Origin: Xenorhabdus yunnanensis
Lineage (GTDB): Bacteria; Pseudomonadota; Gammaproteobacteria; Enterobacterales; Enterobacteriaceae
NCBI RefSeq assembly: GCF_028598805.1
Contig: NZ_JAQRFI010000042.1
Location: forward strand, 1-40,985
DNA: 40,985 nt
Reading direction: 5' to 3'
Each line of letters opens with the position of its first letter. Positions within the stretch are counted from its first letter, which is position 1. A program made the translations under genes and the position numbers. Positions 1 through 8,035 of this stretch are shown here, in pieces. The notes under the pieces were generated by a model. That model was not told the origin of the DNA. It saw only the letters and a program-made list of their open reading frames with translations, and ran no database searches.

Positions 1-2
1 AA

Positions 3-59
3 GCAAAGACACTTAGCTTGAACGAAGAGAAAGCAGCGTCATTTAGGCGCAGTCGGTAA
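3..59 (+). CDS. C-terminal tail of an ORF cut by the window edge, possibly TnpB
   Basis: An open frame runs in from the left edge and ends with TAA at 57-59; the visible residues are AKTLSLNEEKAASFRRSR. A short basic tail directly followed by two compact hairpins is what one sees at the 3' end of tnpB (OrfB) genes of IS200/IS605-type elements. With 18 residues the family cannot be proven. This is an inference from context. Confidence 0.3.
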   Translation, partial: AKTLSLNEEKAASFRRSR

Positions 60-62
60 CAT

Positions 63-105
63 GCCCTTATAGGGCTAGAGCAAACCACCCGCTATGCGGG
101 TGGTT
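63..105 (+). mobile_element. Twin hairpins, probable right end (omegaRNA region) of an IS200/IS605-type element
   Basis: Two perfect hairpins follow the stop codon at 57-59: GCCCT-TAT-AGGGC at 63-75, and a 10-bp stem with a three-base loop at 83-105 (AACCACCCGC, loop TAT, GCGGGTGGTT). IS200/IS605 right ends carry subterminal hairpins. In tnpB-bearing members this region is transcribed as the guide-bearing omegaRNA, and the guide comes from DNA just outside the element. The element itself lies outside the window, so the assignment is moderate. Confidence 0.45.
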
Positions 106-132
106 CTGATTAACTTAAGCATATAGTAAGCT

Positions 133-327
133 CTATGTACTGTTTTTTGCTATTTTTTCCACAAGCTTATTGTACTCTTTCCAAACAACGGATACTGGTG
201 AGTTTAAACAGCAGATAGAGATTGAACCACCTGTTGCAGGATGATATTCATACTTTGATTTTCCTCTATAAACTCTCTTGGGCAGTATGTTGTCCGCAGG
301 ATTCTTTCTTTTTCGCTCTAACATCAA
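133..327 (-). pseudogene. Phage-type integrase, N-terminal stub
   Basis: This 64-residue ORF starts with ATG at 327. It contains a basic start (MLERKRKNPADNILPKRVY) followed by KYEYHPATGGS, resembling the N-terminal arm-type DNA-binding domain of phage tyrosine recombinases (typically RKR..NLP..VY...G.YYY). The catalytic domain with its Arg-His-Arg-Tyr residues is absent. The frame ends at 133, next to the probable IS end, so the gene was most likely truncated by insertion or deletion. I see no att site. It could instead be an unrelated small basic protein. Confidence 0.4.
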
Positions 328-1096
328 TTATAACCTCACTTGCAGATTATCTGATGGCCAGATAGTGGATTATTAACATCTTGCTAACCCGTTATTGTTG
401 TTTCCTATTGTAAAAATAACAACTGAAAATTTTAATACGCGATGGTGGCTTTTTCCAACTATCACAGTATTAAAATTTAATAATCTCATTTGGAGAAAGA
501 TATTACTATATGTTTTCGTAAATATTAGAAATTTCAAGATTAAATTTTGTAATTCACCCACTTTTTTAATGAATTCGGTGATTACTACATTAGTGATATA
601 GCAGAGCGTGATTATCTAAATTTACTCTGTGCATTTTGTTTGGGTGCATCAATAACTTCCAGTTAACACATTCTTTTCATTTGGTTATTGTATTGGCATT
701 GTTTTTAAAAGGTTTTATTTTTGTTGATGATATGTTTTGTGTTTTGGGTGGGGCGTTAATTAATTTATGTCTATTGCTTATATATAAGAAGAAAATTAAC
801 CCGCAACTCTTGTTCGTGAAATGCACTTAATCAGCTCAAAATAGGGAATAAAGCGTTTATGGCGAATAGATAACTATTTAATTTTTCTAAAGTAAATGTA
901 AAAATTTCATTAAAAGTTACACATTGAAATTGATATTGTGTTACATTCTTTCCGTTTTTACTGGCTAGTATCTCTGTGTTTTTGTATACAGAATTTTGTT
1001 ACTTGTTAAGTATAAAGGAAATTAAGCACAATAAAATTTCACCGGATACGGCACTATGGTCAGCTAATGTTTGCTAATTAGTAAGAGGAAAATATC
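328..1096. other. Long AT-rich intergenic stretch, no convincing gene
   Basis: Only short overlapping ORFs on both strands occur here (for example a 64-codon hydrophobic frame from a TTG at 636), none with a good ribosome binding site or recognisable motif. The stretch holds a long hairpin at 427-478, listed separately. The promoter of the downstream symporter gene should lie towards its right end, but I cannot place it confidently. Confidence 0.6.
427..478. repeat. Long AT-rich inverted repeat
   Basis: The outer arms are a perfect 12-bp match, AAATTTTAATAC at 427-438 and GTATTAAAATTT at 467-478. Inside, GATGGTGG (441-448) can pair imperfectly with CCAACTATC (455-463). No T tract follows, so it is not a standard terminator. 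It may be a remnant of a small non-autonomous element or a cruciform-prone site. Confidence 0.5.
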
Positions 1097-2560
1097 TTGA
1101 CGGATCTGATTAACTTCATTAACTTCATTAACAACATCCTTTGGGACTACGCACTAATATACCTGCTTCTTGCGGTTGGTCTTTACTTCACACTGCGTTC
1201 TGGTTTTATACAGCTTCGTCATTTTGGTCATATGTTTTCAGTTCTGAAAGATAGTAATAAATCAGATAATTCTGGTATTTCATCTTTTCAGGCTTTATGT
1301 ACCAGCCTTGCTGCTCGTGTGGGAACCGGTAACTTAGCAGGAGTTGCCATTGCAATTACTGCAGGTGGGCCAGGGGCTATTTTCTGGATGTGGGTAGTGG
1401 CATTTATTGGTATGGCAACTTCCTTTGTGGAAAGCACGCTTGCCCAGTTGTACAAGACGAAAGACGATCAGGGAAATTATCGCGGTGGCCCGGCTTACTA
1501 CATGGAAAAAGGGTTGAAGAAGCGATGGATGGGAGTATTGTTTTCATTCTTCCTTATTATCGCGTTTGGTCTTGTATTTAATGCTGTCCAAGCAAATTCA
1601 ATTGCGGAAGCGGCTGCCTTTGCCTTTCATGTCAAACCATTTTATGTCGGTATTGTCTTAGTCATTATTAGTGGCACAATTATTTTCGGTGGGCTGCGTT
1701 CCATTGCCCGAGTAGCGGAATTGGTTGTACCGTTCATGGCTGGCGCTTATTTAATACTGGCATTTTGGGTTGTTGGTCACAATATTGAACGCATCCCAGC
1801 GGTATTTGCATTAATTATCAAGAGCGCCTTTGGCCTTCAGGAAGCAATAGCAGGAACATTAGGCTACGGCATCTCTCAGGCAATGACTCAGGGTGTTCAG
1901 CGTGGGTTATTTTCGAATGAAGCAGGGATGGGATCTGCGCCGAATGCTGCGGCATCAGCTTCCCCATATCCACCACATCCAGCCTCTCAGGGTTATGTGC
2001 AGATGTTGGGTGTATTTATGGATACGATCGTTATCTGTAGTGCAACGGCAGTTATTATCCTTTCTTCCGGAATTCTCGATGATAATGTCACTGCTATCAG
2101 CGGAATTGAATTGACTCAGAGGGCATTATCAACAGCTGTTGGGCATTGGGGAACGACATTCATTGCGATTGCCATTTTCTTCTTTGCTTTCACATCGATT
2201 ATTGCCAACTATGCTTATGCTGAAAGCAACATGATATTTTTGGAGCGCAACCACACTGCTGGATTATTTATTTTGCGGTTGGCTGCATTGGGTATGGTAA
2301 TGTTTGGTGCATTGGCAGAAGTCCCTCTGGTTTGGAGTATGGCTAATCTATCAATGGCATGTATGGCTATTGTTAACTTGATTGCCATACTTATGTTGTC
2401 AGGCGTTGCAATAAAGTTGGCGAAGGATTATAACCGACAGAGAAAATTAGGTCAGTTGCCAACATTTAATATCAATTCGTACCCAGAGATTCAACAGCAA
2501 GTTGAAAAAGGTATTTGGGATAATGATATATCGCATAACAGCGAGAAGGGTAATCGCTGA
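1097..2560 (+). CDS. AGCS-family sodium (proton):alanine/glycine symporter
   Basis: A 487-residue inner-membrane secondary transporter resembling E. coli YaaJ throughout. Family members import alanine, glycine or related small amino acids with Na+ or H+. Visible family motifs are GTGNLAGVA (residues 76-84), GGPAYYM (130-136) and SNEAGMGSAPNAA (273-285), set among about ten hydrophobic segments. The C-terminal tail is polar and cytoplasmic. The start is a TTG at 1097, preceded by AAGAGG at 1083-1088 with suitable spacing; no in-frame ATG lies near the N-terminus. It stands alone, followed by a strong terminator. The substrate cannot be read from sequence. Confidence 0.92.
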   Translation: MTDLINFINFINNILWDYALIYLLLAVGLYFTLRSGFIQLRHFGHMFSVLKDSNKSDNSGISSFQALCTSLAARVGTGNLAGVAIAITAGGPGAIFWMWVVAFIGMATSFVESTLAQLYKTKDDQGNYRGGPAYYMEKGLKKRWMGVLFSFFLIIAFGLVFNAVQANSIAEAAAFAFHVKPFYVGIVLVIISGTIIFGGLRSIARVAELVVPFMAGAYLILAFWVVGHNIERIPAVFALIIKSAFGLQEAIAGTLGYGISQAMTQGVQRGLFSNEAGMGSAPNAAASASPYPPHPASQGYVQMLGVFMDTIVICSATAVIILSSGILDDNVTAISGIELTQRALSTAVGHWGTTFIAIAIFFFAFTSIIANYAYAESNMIFLERNHTAGLFILRLAALGMVMFGALAEVPLVWSMANLSMACMAIVNLIAILMLSGVAIKLAKDYNRQRKLGQLPTFNINSYPEIQQQVEKGIWDNDISHNSEKGNR

Positions 2561-2625
2561 TACTGAAATGCCTCTATAGGGGATATCAGTAACGGGGTAT
2601 TACTCGCATCAGGTAAAACTTTATT

Positions 2626-2668
2626 AGCCAGCCATTCGAACGTTCTGCGAATGGCTGGCTTTTATTTG
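2626..2668 (+). terminator. Rho-independent terminator of the AGCS gene
   Basis: A perfect 13-bp GC-rich stem (AGCCAGCCATTCG at 2626-2638, CGAATGGCTGGCT at 2648-2660) with a nine-base loop is followed directly by TTTTATTTG. Its position and orientation fit the end of the symporter transcript. Confidence 0.9.
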
Positions 2669-2773
2669 TTCTTAAAAGCATGCTGATAAGCAAAAAGTAT
2701 CACATCTATTTTAGTTTCATCTAGTATATAATCATTATAATGTTATCTTTTCCTGCAAAATAGCTGACCCAAC

Positions 2774-3607
2774 ATGATAAAACGATTAATGATAAGTATG
2801 TTTATCACATTGTTGATTGGTTGTTCTTATTCCCCTGAACGAGAAGATAGAAATGGGTATATTGTTGACCACTCCTATCCTTATTCGACTAAGCAAGGTA
2901 TTGACTCAATTAGATTTATTGTCCTCCATTATACTGCGTTGGATGATAAAAAATCTTTACGGGCATTAACGGGAGGTCGTGTTAGTATTCATTACCTTAT
3001 TCCCTCGCAGCCGCAGTATGAGAATAAAGAACCGATTATTTTTCAATTGGTTTCAGAAAAGGAAAGAGCATGGCACGCGGGAAAGAGTGAATGGAATAGA
3101 TACCAAAACTTAAATCGTTATTCTATTGGTATTGAAATTGTTAATTGTGGGTTTAAGCAAGAGTTTATTAAAAAAGAATGGTGTTTATATCATCCGTCAC
3201 AAATTGATACCGTTATCCGATTGCTAAAAGATATTATTCATAGGTATAAAATTAAAGCTGTTAATGTTGTGGGTCATAGCGACATAGCACCATTGAGAAA
3301 AAAAGATCCCGGGCCTGTTTTTCCGTGGCGTGAGCTTTATGAACAAGGAATTGGTGCTTGGCCTGATGACGCAACAGTGAATAAATATTTGGCTGGTAGG
3401 GCACCTAATTTTCCTGTGTCAGTGATGGCAATTCAGAAAGCGCTGGCTCTTTATGGCTATAGTATCCCTCAAACGGGACTCTTGGATAACACTTCTTATA
3501 GAACTATTCAAGCCTTTCAGATGCATTTTCGTCCGTCAGACATTAGCGGTATCCCCGATGCAGAAACGGAAGCAATCGCTTTGGCGTTAATCGAGAAGTA
3601 CCAATAA
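2774..3607 (+). CDS. amiD: N-acetylmuramoyl-L-alanine amidase AmiD, lipoprotein
   Basis: A zinc amidase that cleaves the bond between MurNAc (or anhydroMurNAc) and L-alanine in peptidoglycan fragments; in E. coli it is anchored to the inner leaflet of the outer membrane. The 277-residue protein starts with a lipoprotein signal peptide (LLIGC; C17 is the lipidated cysteine). The Amidase_2 domain spans about 43-185, with probable zinc ligands H52, H168 (VVGHSDIAP) and D178 (DPGPVFPW) and catalytic E121. A C-terminal peptidoglycan-binding domain covers about 205-275 (AFQMHFRPSD). Length and domain order match E. coli AmiD. The ribosome binding site is weak. It is monocistronic. Confidence 0.93.
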   Translation: MIKRLMISMFITLLIGCSYSPEREDRNGYIVDHSYPYSTKQGIDSIRFIVLHYTALDDKKSLRALTGGRVSIHYLIPSQPQYENKEPIIFQLVSEKERAWHAGKSEWNRYQNLNRYSIGIEIVNCGFKQEFIKKEWCLYHPSQIDTVIRLLKDIIHRYKIKAVNVVGHSDIAPLRKKDPGPVFPWRELYEQGIGAWPDDATVNKYLAGRAPNFPVSVMAIQKALALYGYSIPQTGLLDNTSYRTIQAFQMHFRPSDISGIPDAETEAIALALIEKYQ

Positions 3608-3619
3608 TGATTTAGGCAT

Positions 3620-3642
3620 AGCGGCCTTGGTGAATGGCCGCT
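3620..3642. terminator. Hairpin between the convergent amiD and araC-like genes
   Basis: AGCGGCC (3620-3626) pairs perfectly with GGCCGCT (3636-3642) across a nine-base loop. The stem is GC-rich but no clear T tract follows on either strand, so terminator function is likely only by position between two convergent genes. Confidence 0.45.
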
Positions 3643-3656
3643 GATGATACCGAGCT

Positions 3657-4043
3657 TCATGGTTCGCAGTTGTAAGTGAGATGTAATGGAACTTTAACTT
3701 CAAGTTCAATATCTGTACTTTGGCGAAAATCGTGAGGCGTAATGCCATATTCTTTACGGAACATATAAGTGAAATGGGATTGAGAGCCAAAGCCGAAATC
3801 CAAAGCAATATCAAAAATAGGCAAGGAACTATTTTTCAGCAGAAAAACAGTGCCAGCCAAGCGTCGTTGGCGAATGTACTTCCCAAGAGATATGCCGGTA
3901 ACTTCCTTGAATATTTTCTGCATGTGCCAAAGTGAATAGCCAGAGTAAGCAGCAAGCTCTTCAAGATGAATGACACGGCCAAGATGGTTTTCAATCCATT
4001 TACTCAGTGCGCATACAAGTGCTAAGTGGTTATCTTGTGCCAT
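3657..4043 (-). CDS. Small AraC/XylS-family regulator, MarA/SoxS-like
   Basis: A DNA-binding activator consisting only of the AraC-type double helix-turn-helix, as in MarA, SoxS and RamA. The first HTH is around LEELAAYSGYSLWHMQKIFK and the second around IFDIALDFGFGSQSHFTYMF, followed by the conserved PHDFR. I chose ATG at 4043 because it gives a 128-residue protein beginning like SoxS; a GTG at 4082 would add 13 residues not seen in the family. Neither start has a strong ribosome binding site. Relatives control efflux pumps, porins and oxidative-stress genes. The effector and targets here are unknown. It is divergent from aroP, about 510 bp away. Confidence 0.85.
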   Translation of the reverse strand: MAQDNHLALVCALSKWIENHLGRVIHLEELAAYSGYSLWHMQKIFKEVTGISLGKYIRQRRLAGTVFLLKNSSLPIFDIALDFGFGSQSHFTYMFRKEYGITPHDFRQSTDIELEVKVPLHLTYNCEP

Positions 4044-4552
4044 TACAATTTTAAACTGGTTGAAGGTTGAGGGAGTATACACAACTTCTTTTCAAGATGA
4101 CAAAATCGATTATTATAGGGGGTACAACGACCAGATGAAAATTTTAACACGCTATCATCACTCTATCATATGATAACTCACCATAATATTTTATTTTAAA
4201 GTTAACAACAATGGAATAATCATAAGGTGGTCTAATTAAACACTAAATAAGTTCTTTTAACTCTGTGCTCAATATTGATTAACATACATTTACGGTATTC
4301 ATTCTTTGTAAATGATGTTTTAATATCCACCTGATACGAATTAACACACTCAATATTGCGTTAAATTAGTATATAACTCAATCACTACAATATATTGAGG
4401 GAATCACGTTGAGGAAATTTGGATTCGACAAATCTTGTATAAGTTGGGAAAGATAGGAAAATATCTGGTTCAATTCAGATTTAACGATTTAAAACAATAA
4501 ATTAAATAGCTTTTAATGAGACGGGTTCTAAACATCGTAAAAAGAGGACTAG
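4044..4552. other. Divergent intergenic region between the araC-like gene and aroP
   Basis: AT-rich DNA without a supportable ORF. It must hold the promoters of both flanking genes. One inverted repeat stands out: CATTTAC (4287-4293) and GTAAATG (4308-4314), 14 bases apart. It is oriented opposite to the TyrR box of E. coli aroP (TGTAAA-N6-TTTACA), so I do not call it a TyrR site. AGAGGA just before 4553 is the aroP ribosome binding site. Confidence 0.55.
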
Positions 4553-5917
4553 ATGGCGGAACAACAAGAACAACAATCAACGCTTAAGCGTGGTTTAAAG
4601 AACAGGCATATTCAGCTTATTGCCCTTGGTGGCGCAGTAGGAACCGGGTTATTTTTGGGTATTGCTCAAACCATCAAAATGGCGGGGCCTTCGGTGCTCC
4701 TTGGGTATGCAATTGGTGGGTTTATTGCATTTTTGATTATGCGCCAATTAGGTGAGATGGTTGTTGAGGAGCCTGTAGCGGGATCATTTAGCCACTTTGC
4801 TTATAAATATTGGGGAAATTTTGCCGGTTTCCTATCAGGTTGGAATTACTGGGCAATGTTTATTTTGGTTGGAATGGCTGAGTTAACGGCTGTTGGTATA
4901 TATATCCAATATTGGTGGCCGGAAGTTCCAACATGGGTTTCTGCTGCAATATTCTTTGTACTGATCAATCTTATCAACCTAATTAATGTTCGGTTATATG
5001 GCGAAACTGAATTTTGGTTCTCTCTCATTAAAGTCAGTGCGATCATCGGGATGATTATCTTTGGGAGCTATTTACTGATCAGCGGTAATGGTGGCCCACA
5101 GGCAAGCATCACCAATTTATGGCAGCAGGGCGGTTTTATGCCAAATGGAATTTCTGGCTTGATTATGGCGATGGCCGTGATCATGTTTTCATTTGGTGGT
5201 CTGGAAACCGTGGGCATTACAGCAGCAGAAGCAGAAAATCCTGAAAAAAATATCCCAAAAGCAACTAACCAAGTTGTTTATCGAATCTTACTGTTTTATA
5301 TCGGTTCATTGGCTATTTTGCTGTCGCTGTATCCATGGGCGAATGTGGTAGAAGGTGGTAGCCCATTTGTTTTGATCTTTCATAACTTGGATAGCTTCTG
5401 GGTAGCGAATGTTCTGAATGTGGTGGTACTAACGGCGGCCTTATCTGTTTATAACAGTGGTGTATATTGTAATAGTCGGATGTTGTATGGTTTGGCTAAA
5501 CAAGGTAATGCCCCTCGTATACTCACAAAAGTTAACAAACGTAGTGTGCCGGTCTTGTCTATTGGTTTATCCGCGCTGGCAACATCGATTGGAGTATTGG
5601 TTAACTATGTAATGCCTGGTAAAGCATTTGAACTGTTAATGGCATTAGTGGTAACTACACTAGTCATTAACTGGATTATGATTTGTTTTGCTCACCTGAA
5701 ATTCCGTGCAGCCAAGAATAAAGAAGGTATCAAAACGAAGTTTCAGGCACTGTGGTATCCATTTGGGAACTATCTGTGTTTGGCATTCCTGGCGTTCATT
5801 CTCATCATTATTCTAATGATGCCACCAATTCGTATTTCGGTTATTTTAATGCCGTTTTGGATTGTGGTCTTATGGGGTGGATACTTGATCGCTCAATCTA
5901 AGAAAACTAAGAAATAA
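4553..5917 (+). CDS. aroP: Aromatic amino acid permease AroP-like (APC superfamily)
   Basis: A 454-residue inner-membrane proton symporter of the amino acid transporter family. It aligns closely along its length with E. coli AroP: LKRGLKNRHIQLIALGGAVG at the start, then RQLGEMVVEEPVAGSFSHFA and FSFGGLETVGITAAEAENPE. These include the GTGLF unwound-helix substrate site and the conserved family glutamates. Twelve membrane segments are expected. Expected substrates are Phe, Tyr and Trp; the paralogue PheP is close, so specificity is less sure than the family. AGAGGA precedes the ATG. A very long hairpin lies downstream. Confidence 0.85.
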   Translation: MAEQQEQQSTLKRGLKNRHIQLIALGGAVGTGLFLGIAQTIKMAGPSVLLGYAIGGFIAFLIMRQLGEMVVEEPVAGSFSHFAYKYWGNFAGFLSGWNYWAMFILVGMAELTAVGIYIQYWWPEVPTWVSAAIFFVLINLINLINVRLYGETEFWFSLIKVSAIIGMIIFGSYLLISGNGGPQASITNLWQQGGFMPNGISGLIMAMAVIMFSFGGLETVGITAAEAENPEKNIPKATNQVVYRILLFYIGSLAILLSLYPWANVVEGGSPFVLIFHNLDSFWVANVLNVVVLTAALSVYNSGVYCNSRMLYGLAKQGNAPRILTKVNKRSVPVLSIGLSALATSIGVLVNYVMPGKAFELLMALVVTTLVINWIMICFAHLKFRAAKNKEGIKTKFQALWYPFGNYLCLAFLAFILIIILMMPPIRISVILMPFWIVVLWGGYLIAQSKKTKK

Positions 5918-5935
5918 GTAGACTGGTTGTTAATC

Positions 5936-5990
5936 CATTCAGTGTTTTTTCAGCTGGGTGTACAATCCCCGGCTGAAAAAACACTGAATG
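5936..5990. repeat. 19-bp perfect hairpin downstream of aroP
   Basis: The outer arms at 5936-5954 and 5972-5990 are exact reverse complements (CATTCAGTGTTTTTTCAGC on the left), and GGG at 5956-5958 can extend the pairing with CCC. The T6 run lies in the left arm and the A6 run in the right arm. This is the reverse of the A-stem-T order of an intrinsic terminator on either strand, and no T tract follows. It may stabilise the 3' end of the mRNA rather than terminate transcription. Confidence 0.8.
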
Positions 5991-6657
5991 TCAATTCCCC
6001 ACCTATTCTGAAGCCGCATTTTTCCCATAAATCAGAAGAAGAGTATTTGTGATCTTTTTCTGACAATATAACTTCATTTTAAATTCCAACTACTTCAATA
6101 CGATGTACTTAATGGGATCAGTTTATCGTATAGAAGTAAACATATGGAGAAATATCTAAAAACGTCTTATAAATATTATAATTGAATAATATTTAATAAA
6201 TGATAGACAAAAAGTAAGTTGGTTACATGTAAAAAAATTATATTGTATGTTCAAAAAGAATGATTGAAATTAATCATGATTTTTATAGTTATCTAAAATG
6301 GATTTTGCATAACTATAACTCTCTGGTCTACAACATAACAGATGTGAAAAACAGCATTATGTATTAAGTTTATTAAAGTGATTTCTTTGGGTTGAAATTT
6401 TCTTTTTACGTTTATTCATATGGTTAGGTGACTTAAAAATTATTAAGCAATTTCAAATTGGAACGGATATTAAGAATTTTAAATATGTGCGTTGGCTCCA
6501 GCACCTGAAAAAAATGGCTTGCGATTATATAAAGAGTATGTGATAAAACACGTGGGTAAACGAAGTGCTGTTCTGTTAATTAATAACAGAAACTAATACG
6601 AGTTTGTTTATTTTTATGCCAACAGGCTAATAAAGTGATTCAAAGGAAATTTTTGAA
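5991..6657. other. Long AT-rich region upstream of the cold-shock gene
   Basis: No ORF with coding signs is visible. Cold-shock genes usually carry long structured 5' leaders, so part of 6480-6657 is probably the transcribed leader. AAGGAAA at 6643-6649 is the ribosome binding site. I could not identify a reliable cold-box sequence or promoter. Confidence 0.5.
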
Positions 6658-6867
6658 ATGGCAAAAATCACTGGTACTGTGAAGTGGTTCAACGAGTCTA
6701 AAGGTTTTGGTTTTATTACTCCAGCTGATGGTAGCAAAGATGTATTTGTACATTTTTCTGCAATTATGAAAGATGGGTTTAAAACATTGTCTGAAGGCCA
6801 ACAAGTTGAGTTTGAAATTCAGGATGGTCCTAAAGGTCCTGCTGCTGCAAACGTATCAACTTTATAG
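6658..6867 (+). CDS. Cold-shock family RNA chaperone, CspC/CspE-like
   Basis: A 69-residue single cold-shock (OB-fold) domain protein that binds single-stranded RNA and DNA, melts RNA hairpins and can act as an antiterminator. Both RNA-binding motifs are present: KGFGFI (RNP1) and VFVHF (RNP2), and the length is exactly that of E. coli CspC and Csp[18 protein letters not shown] is nearest CspC, while other positions fit CspE, so I give no symbol. A good AAGGAAA ribosome binding site and a long AT-rich leader precede it. It is followed by its own terminator, which abuts the thiD riboswitch. Confidence 0.93.
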   Translation: MAKITGTVKWFNESKGFGFITPADGSKDVFVHFSAIMKDGFKTLSEGQQVEFEIQDGPKGPAAANVSTL

Positions 6868-6958
6868 TAATAAATTTAATTTGGTTAGTATTTTATTACT
6901 GGCTAAATATATTTATCGTCAGTCTAGTTTTATTATCTGATGATAAGTTATTGCAAAT

Positions 6959-6997
6959 ATCACTCTATTGGGATACTAATAGAGTGATTTTTATTTT
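6959..6997 (+). terminator. Rho-independent terminator of the csp gene
   Basis: An 11-bp perfect stem, ATCACTCTATT (6959-6969) and AATAGAGTGAT (6978-6988), is followed by TTTTATTTT. The T tract ends at the first base of the TPP aptamer. A TTGCAA at 6951-6956 with 17 bases to TACTAA at 6974-6979 could be a thiD promoter embedded in this hairpin. Confidence 0.85.
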
Positions 6998-7072
6998 GAC
7001 TCGGGGCGTTCTTTATTGAACTGAGAAGTACCCGTATTACCTGATCTGGATAATGCCAGCGTAGGGAAGTCA
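6997..7072 (+). promoter_or_regulatory. TPP (THI-element) riboswitch controlling thiD
   Basis: All conserved blocks of the thiamine pyrophosphate aptamer are visible: TCGGGGC at 7001-7007, CTGAGA at 7021-7026, ACCCG, then ACCTGATCTGGATAATGCCA followed by GCGTAGGGAA. The closing P1 stem pairs TGACT (6997-7001) with AGTCA (7068-7072). Downstream, GGTATC/GATACC (7074-7094) forms one hairpin, and TGGTG/CACCA (7109-7126) forms another that puts the thiD ribosome binding site AGGA in its loop. Bound TPP is expected to repress thiD, probably at translation initiation as known for E. coli thiM. Confidence 0.96.
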
Positions 7073-7128
7073 TGGTATCTCTAGTTCCGATACCCACTTT
7101 TCTTTAGCTGGTGGTAGGAATCACCATT

Positions 7129-7926
7129 ATGAGAATTAATTCACTGACGATCGCGGGAACAGATCCTAGCGGTGGAGCCGGCATTCAAGCCGATTTAAAA
7201 ACCTTTTCCGCACTTGGTGCTTATGGTACGACAGTTATCACTGCGTTGGTTGCGCAAAATACAATGGGCGTACAATCGGTTTATAACCTTGATCCTCTCT
7301 TTGTTGCTGCTCAGTTAGAATCAGTGCTTTCAGATGTCAGAATTGATAGTGCTAAAATTGGTATGTTGTCGAATGCTGCCAATATCGCGGTAGTAGCAGA
7401 ATCATTGCATCGTTATCCTATTCCCTACATTGTATTGGATACTGTTATGGTGGCGAAAAGCGGTGATCCCTTGTTATCACCGGAGGCTATTACAGCGATG
7501 GTAGAACAATTATTGCCGAGCGTTTCTTTGATCACTCCCAACTTGCCGGAAGCAGCAGCCATATTAAAATGTGATATTGCCAATACTGAAAATGAAATGT
7601 TACAGCAGGGGCGCGCATTACGTGCAATGGGATGTCAGGCAGTTTTATTGAAAGGTGGGCATTTGAATAATGCGGAAAGCCCTGATTGGCTTTTTACCCC
7701 GGAAAGGGAGTGGCGTTTTACCGCTCCGAGAGTAAATACGCGGCATACTCATGGAACTGGTTGTACTTTGTCTGCTGCACTTGCTGCATTGCGCCCACGT
7801 TATTCAGATTGGCAAAGTACACTACCGGTTGCGAAAACATATTTACAAAATGCACTAATACAGGCGGATAGTTTAGAAGTTGGTCATGGTATTGGGCCAG
7901 TACATCATTTTCATCAATGGTGGTGA
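7129..7926 (+). CDS. thiD: Hydroxymethylpyrimidine/phosphomethylpyrimidine kinase ThiD
   Basis: It phosphorylates HMP to HMP-P and then HMP-PP, the pyrimidine precursor of thiamine. The cytosolic 265-residue protein belongs to the ribokinase-like fold. The N-terminal LTIAGTDPSGGAGIQADLKT binds HMP, and HGTGCTLSAALAA near the C-terminus carries the anion hole and catalytic cysteine region. Length matches E. coli ThiD (266). I chose ATG at 7129: AGGA (7116-7119) lies at proper spacing, whereas the GTG at 7111 lies within the regulatory hairpin and would add a non-homologous VGITI. thiM, its partner in E. coli, is not adjacent. A TPP riboswitch precedes the gene. Confidence 0.95.
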   Translation: MRINSLTIAGTDPSGGAGIQADLKTFSALGAYGTTVITALVAQNTMGVQSVYNLDPLFVAAQLESVLSDVRIDSAKIGMLSNAANIAVVAESLHRYPIPYIVLDTVMVAKSGDPLLSPEAITAMVEQLLPSVSLITPNLPEAAAILKCDIANTENEMLQQGRALRAMGCQAVLLKGGHLNNAESPDWLFTPEREWRFTAPRVNTRHTHGTGCTLSAALAALRPRYSDWQSTLPVAKTYLQNALIQADSLEVGHGIGPVHHFHQWW

Positions 7927-7984
7927 ATTGAGAATTTTATTTTCTCTGAAAATACTTTGCCTTGGATAATATCATGCTTGAGTA

Positions 7985-8006
7985 ATGGGGACACAGAGAT
8001 CCCCAT
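7985..8006. terminator. Small hairpin between convergent thiD and fbaB
   Basis: ATGGGGA (7985-7991) and TCCCCAT (8000-8006) form a perfect 7-bp stem. No strong T tract follows on either side, so terminator function is only suggested by its place between convergent genes. Confidence 0.4.
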
Positions 8007-8035
8007 CTTGACGCTGGTGTGCCCAGAAATTTTGA

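Noticed and set aside
373-601. Overlapping short ORFs on both strands
   Set aside because: They read through a long inverted repeat, which creates open frames on both strands; no coding signs.
636-830. 64-codon hydrophobic ORF on the plus strand
   Set aside because: It starts with TTG, has no ribosome binding site, no recognised motif, and composition typical of AT-rich intergenic DNA.
4287-4314. TyrR-like inverted repeat upstream of aroP
   Set aside because: The half sites are in the opposite order (TTTAC then GTAAA) and 14 apart, unlike TGTAAA-N6-TTTACA.
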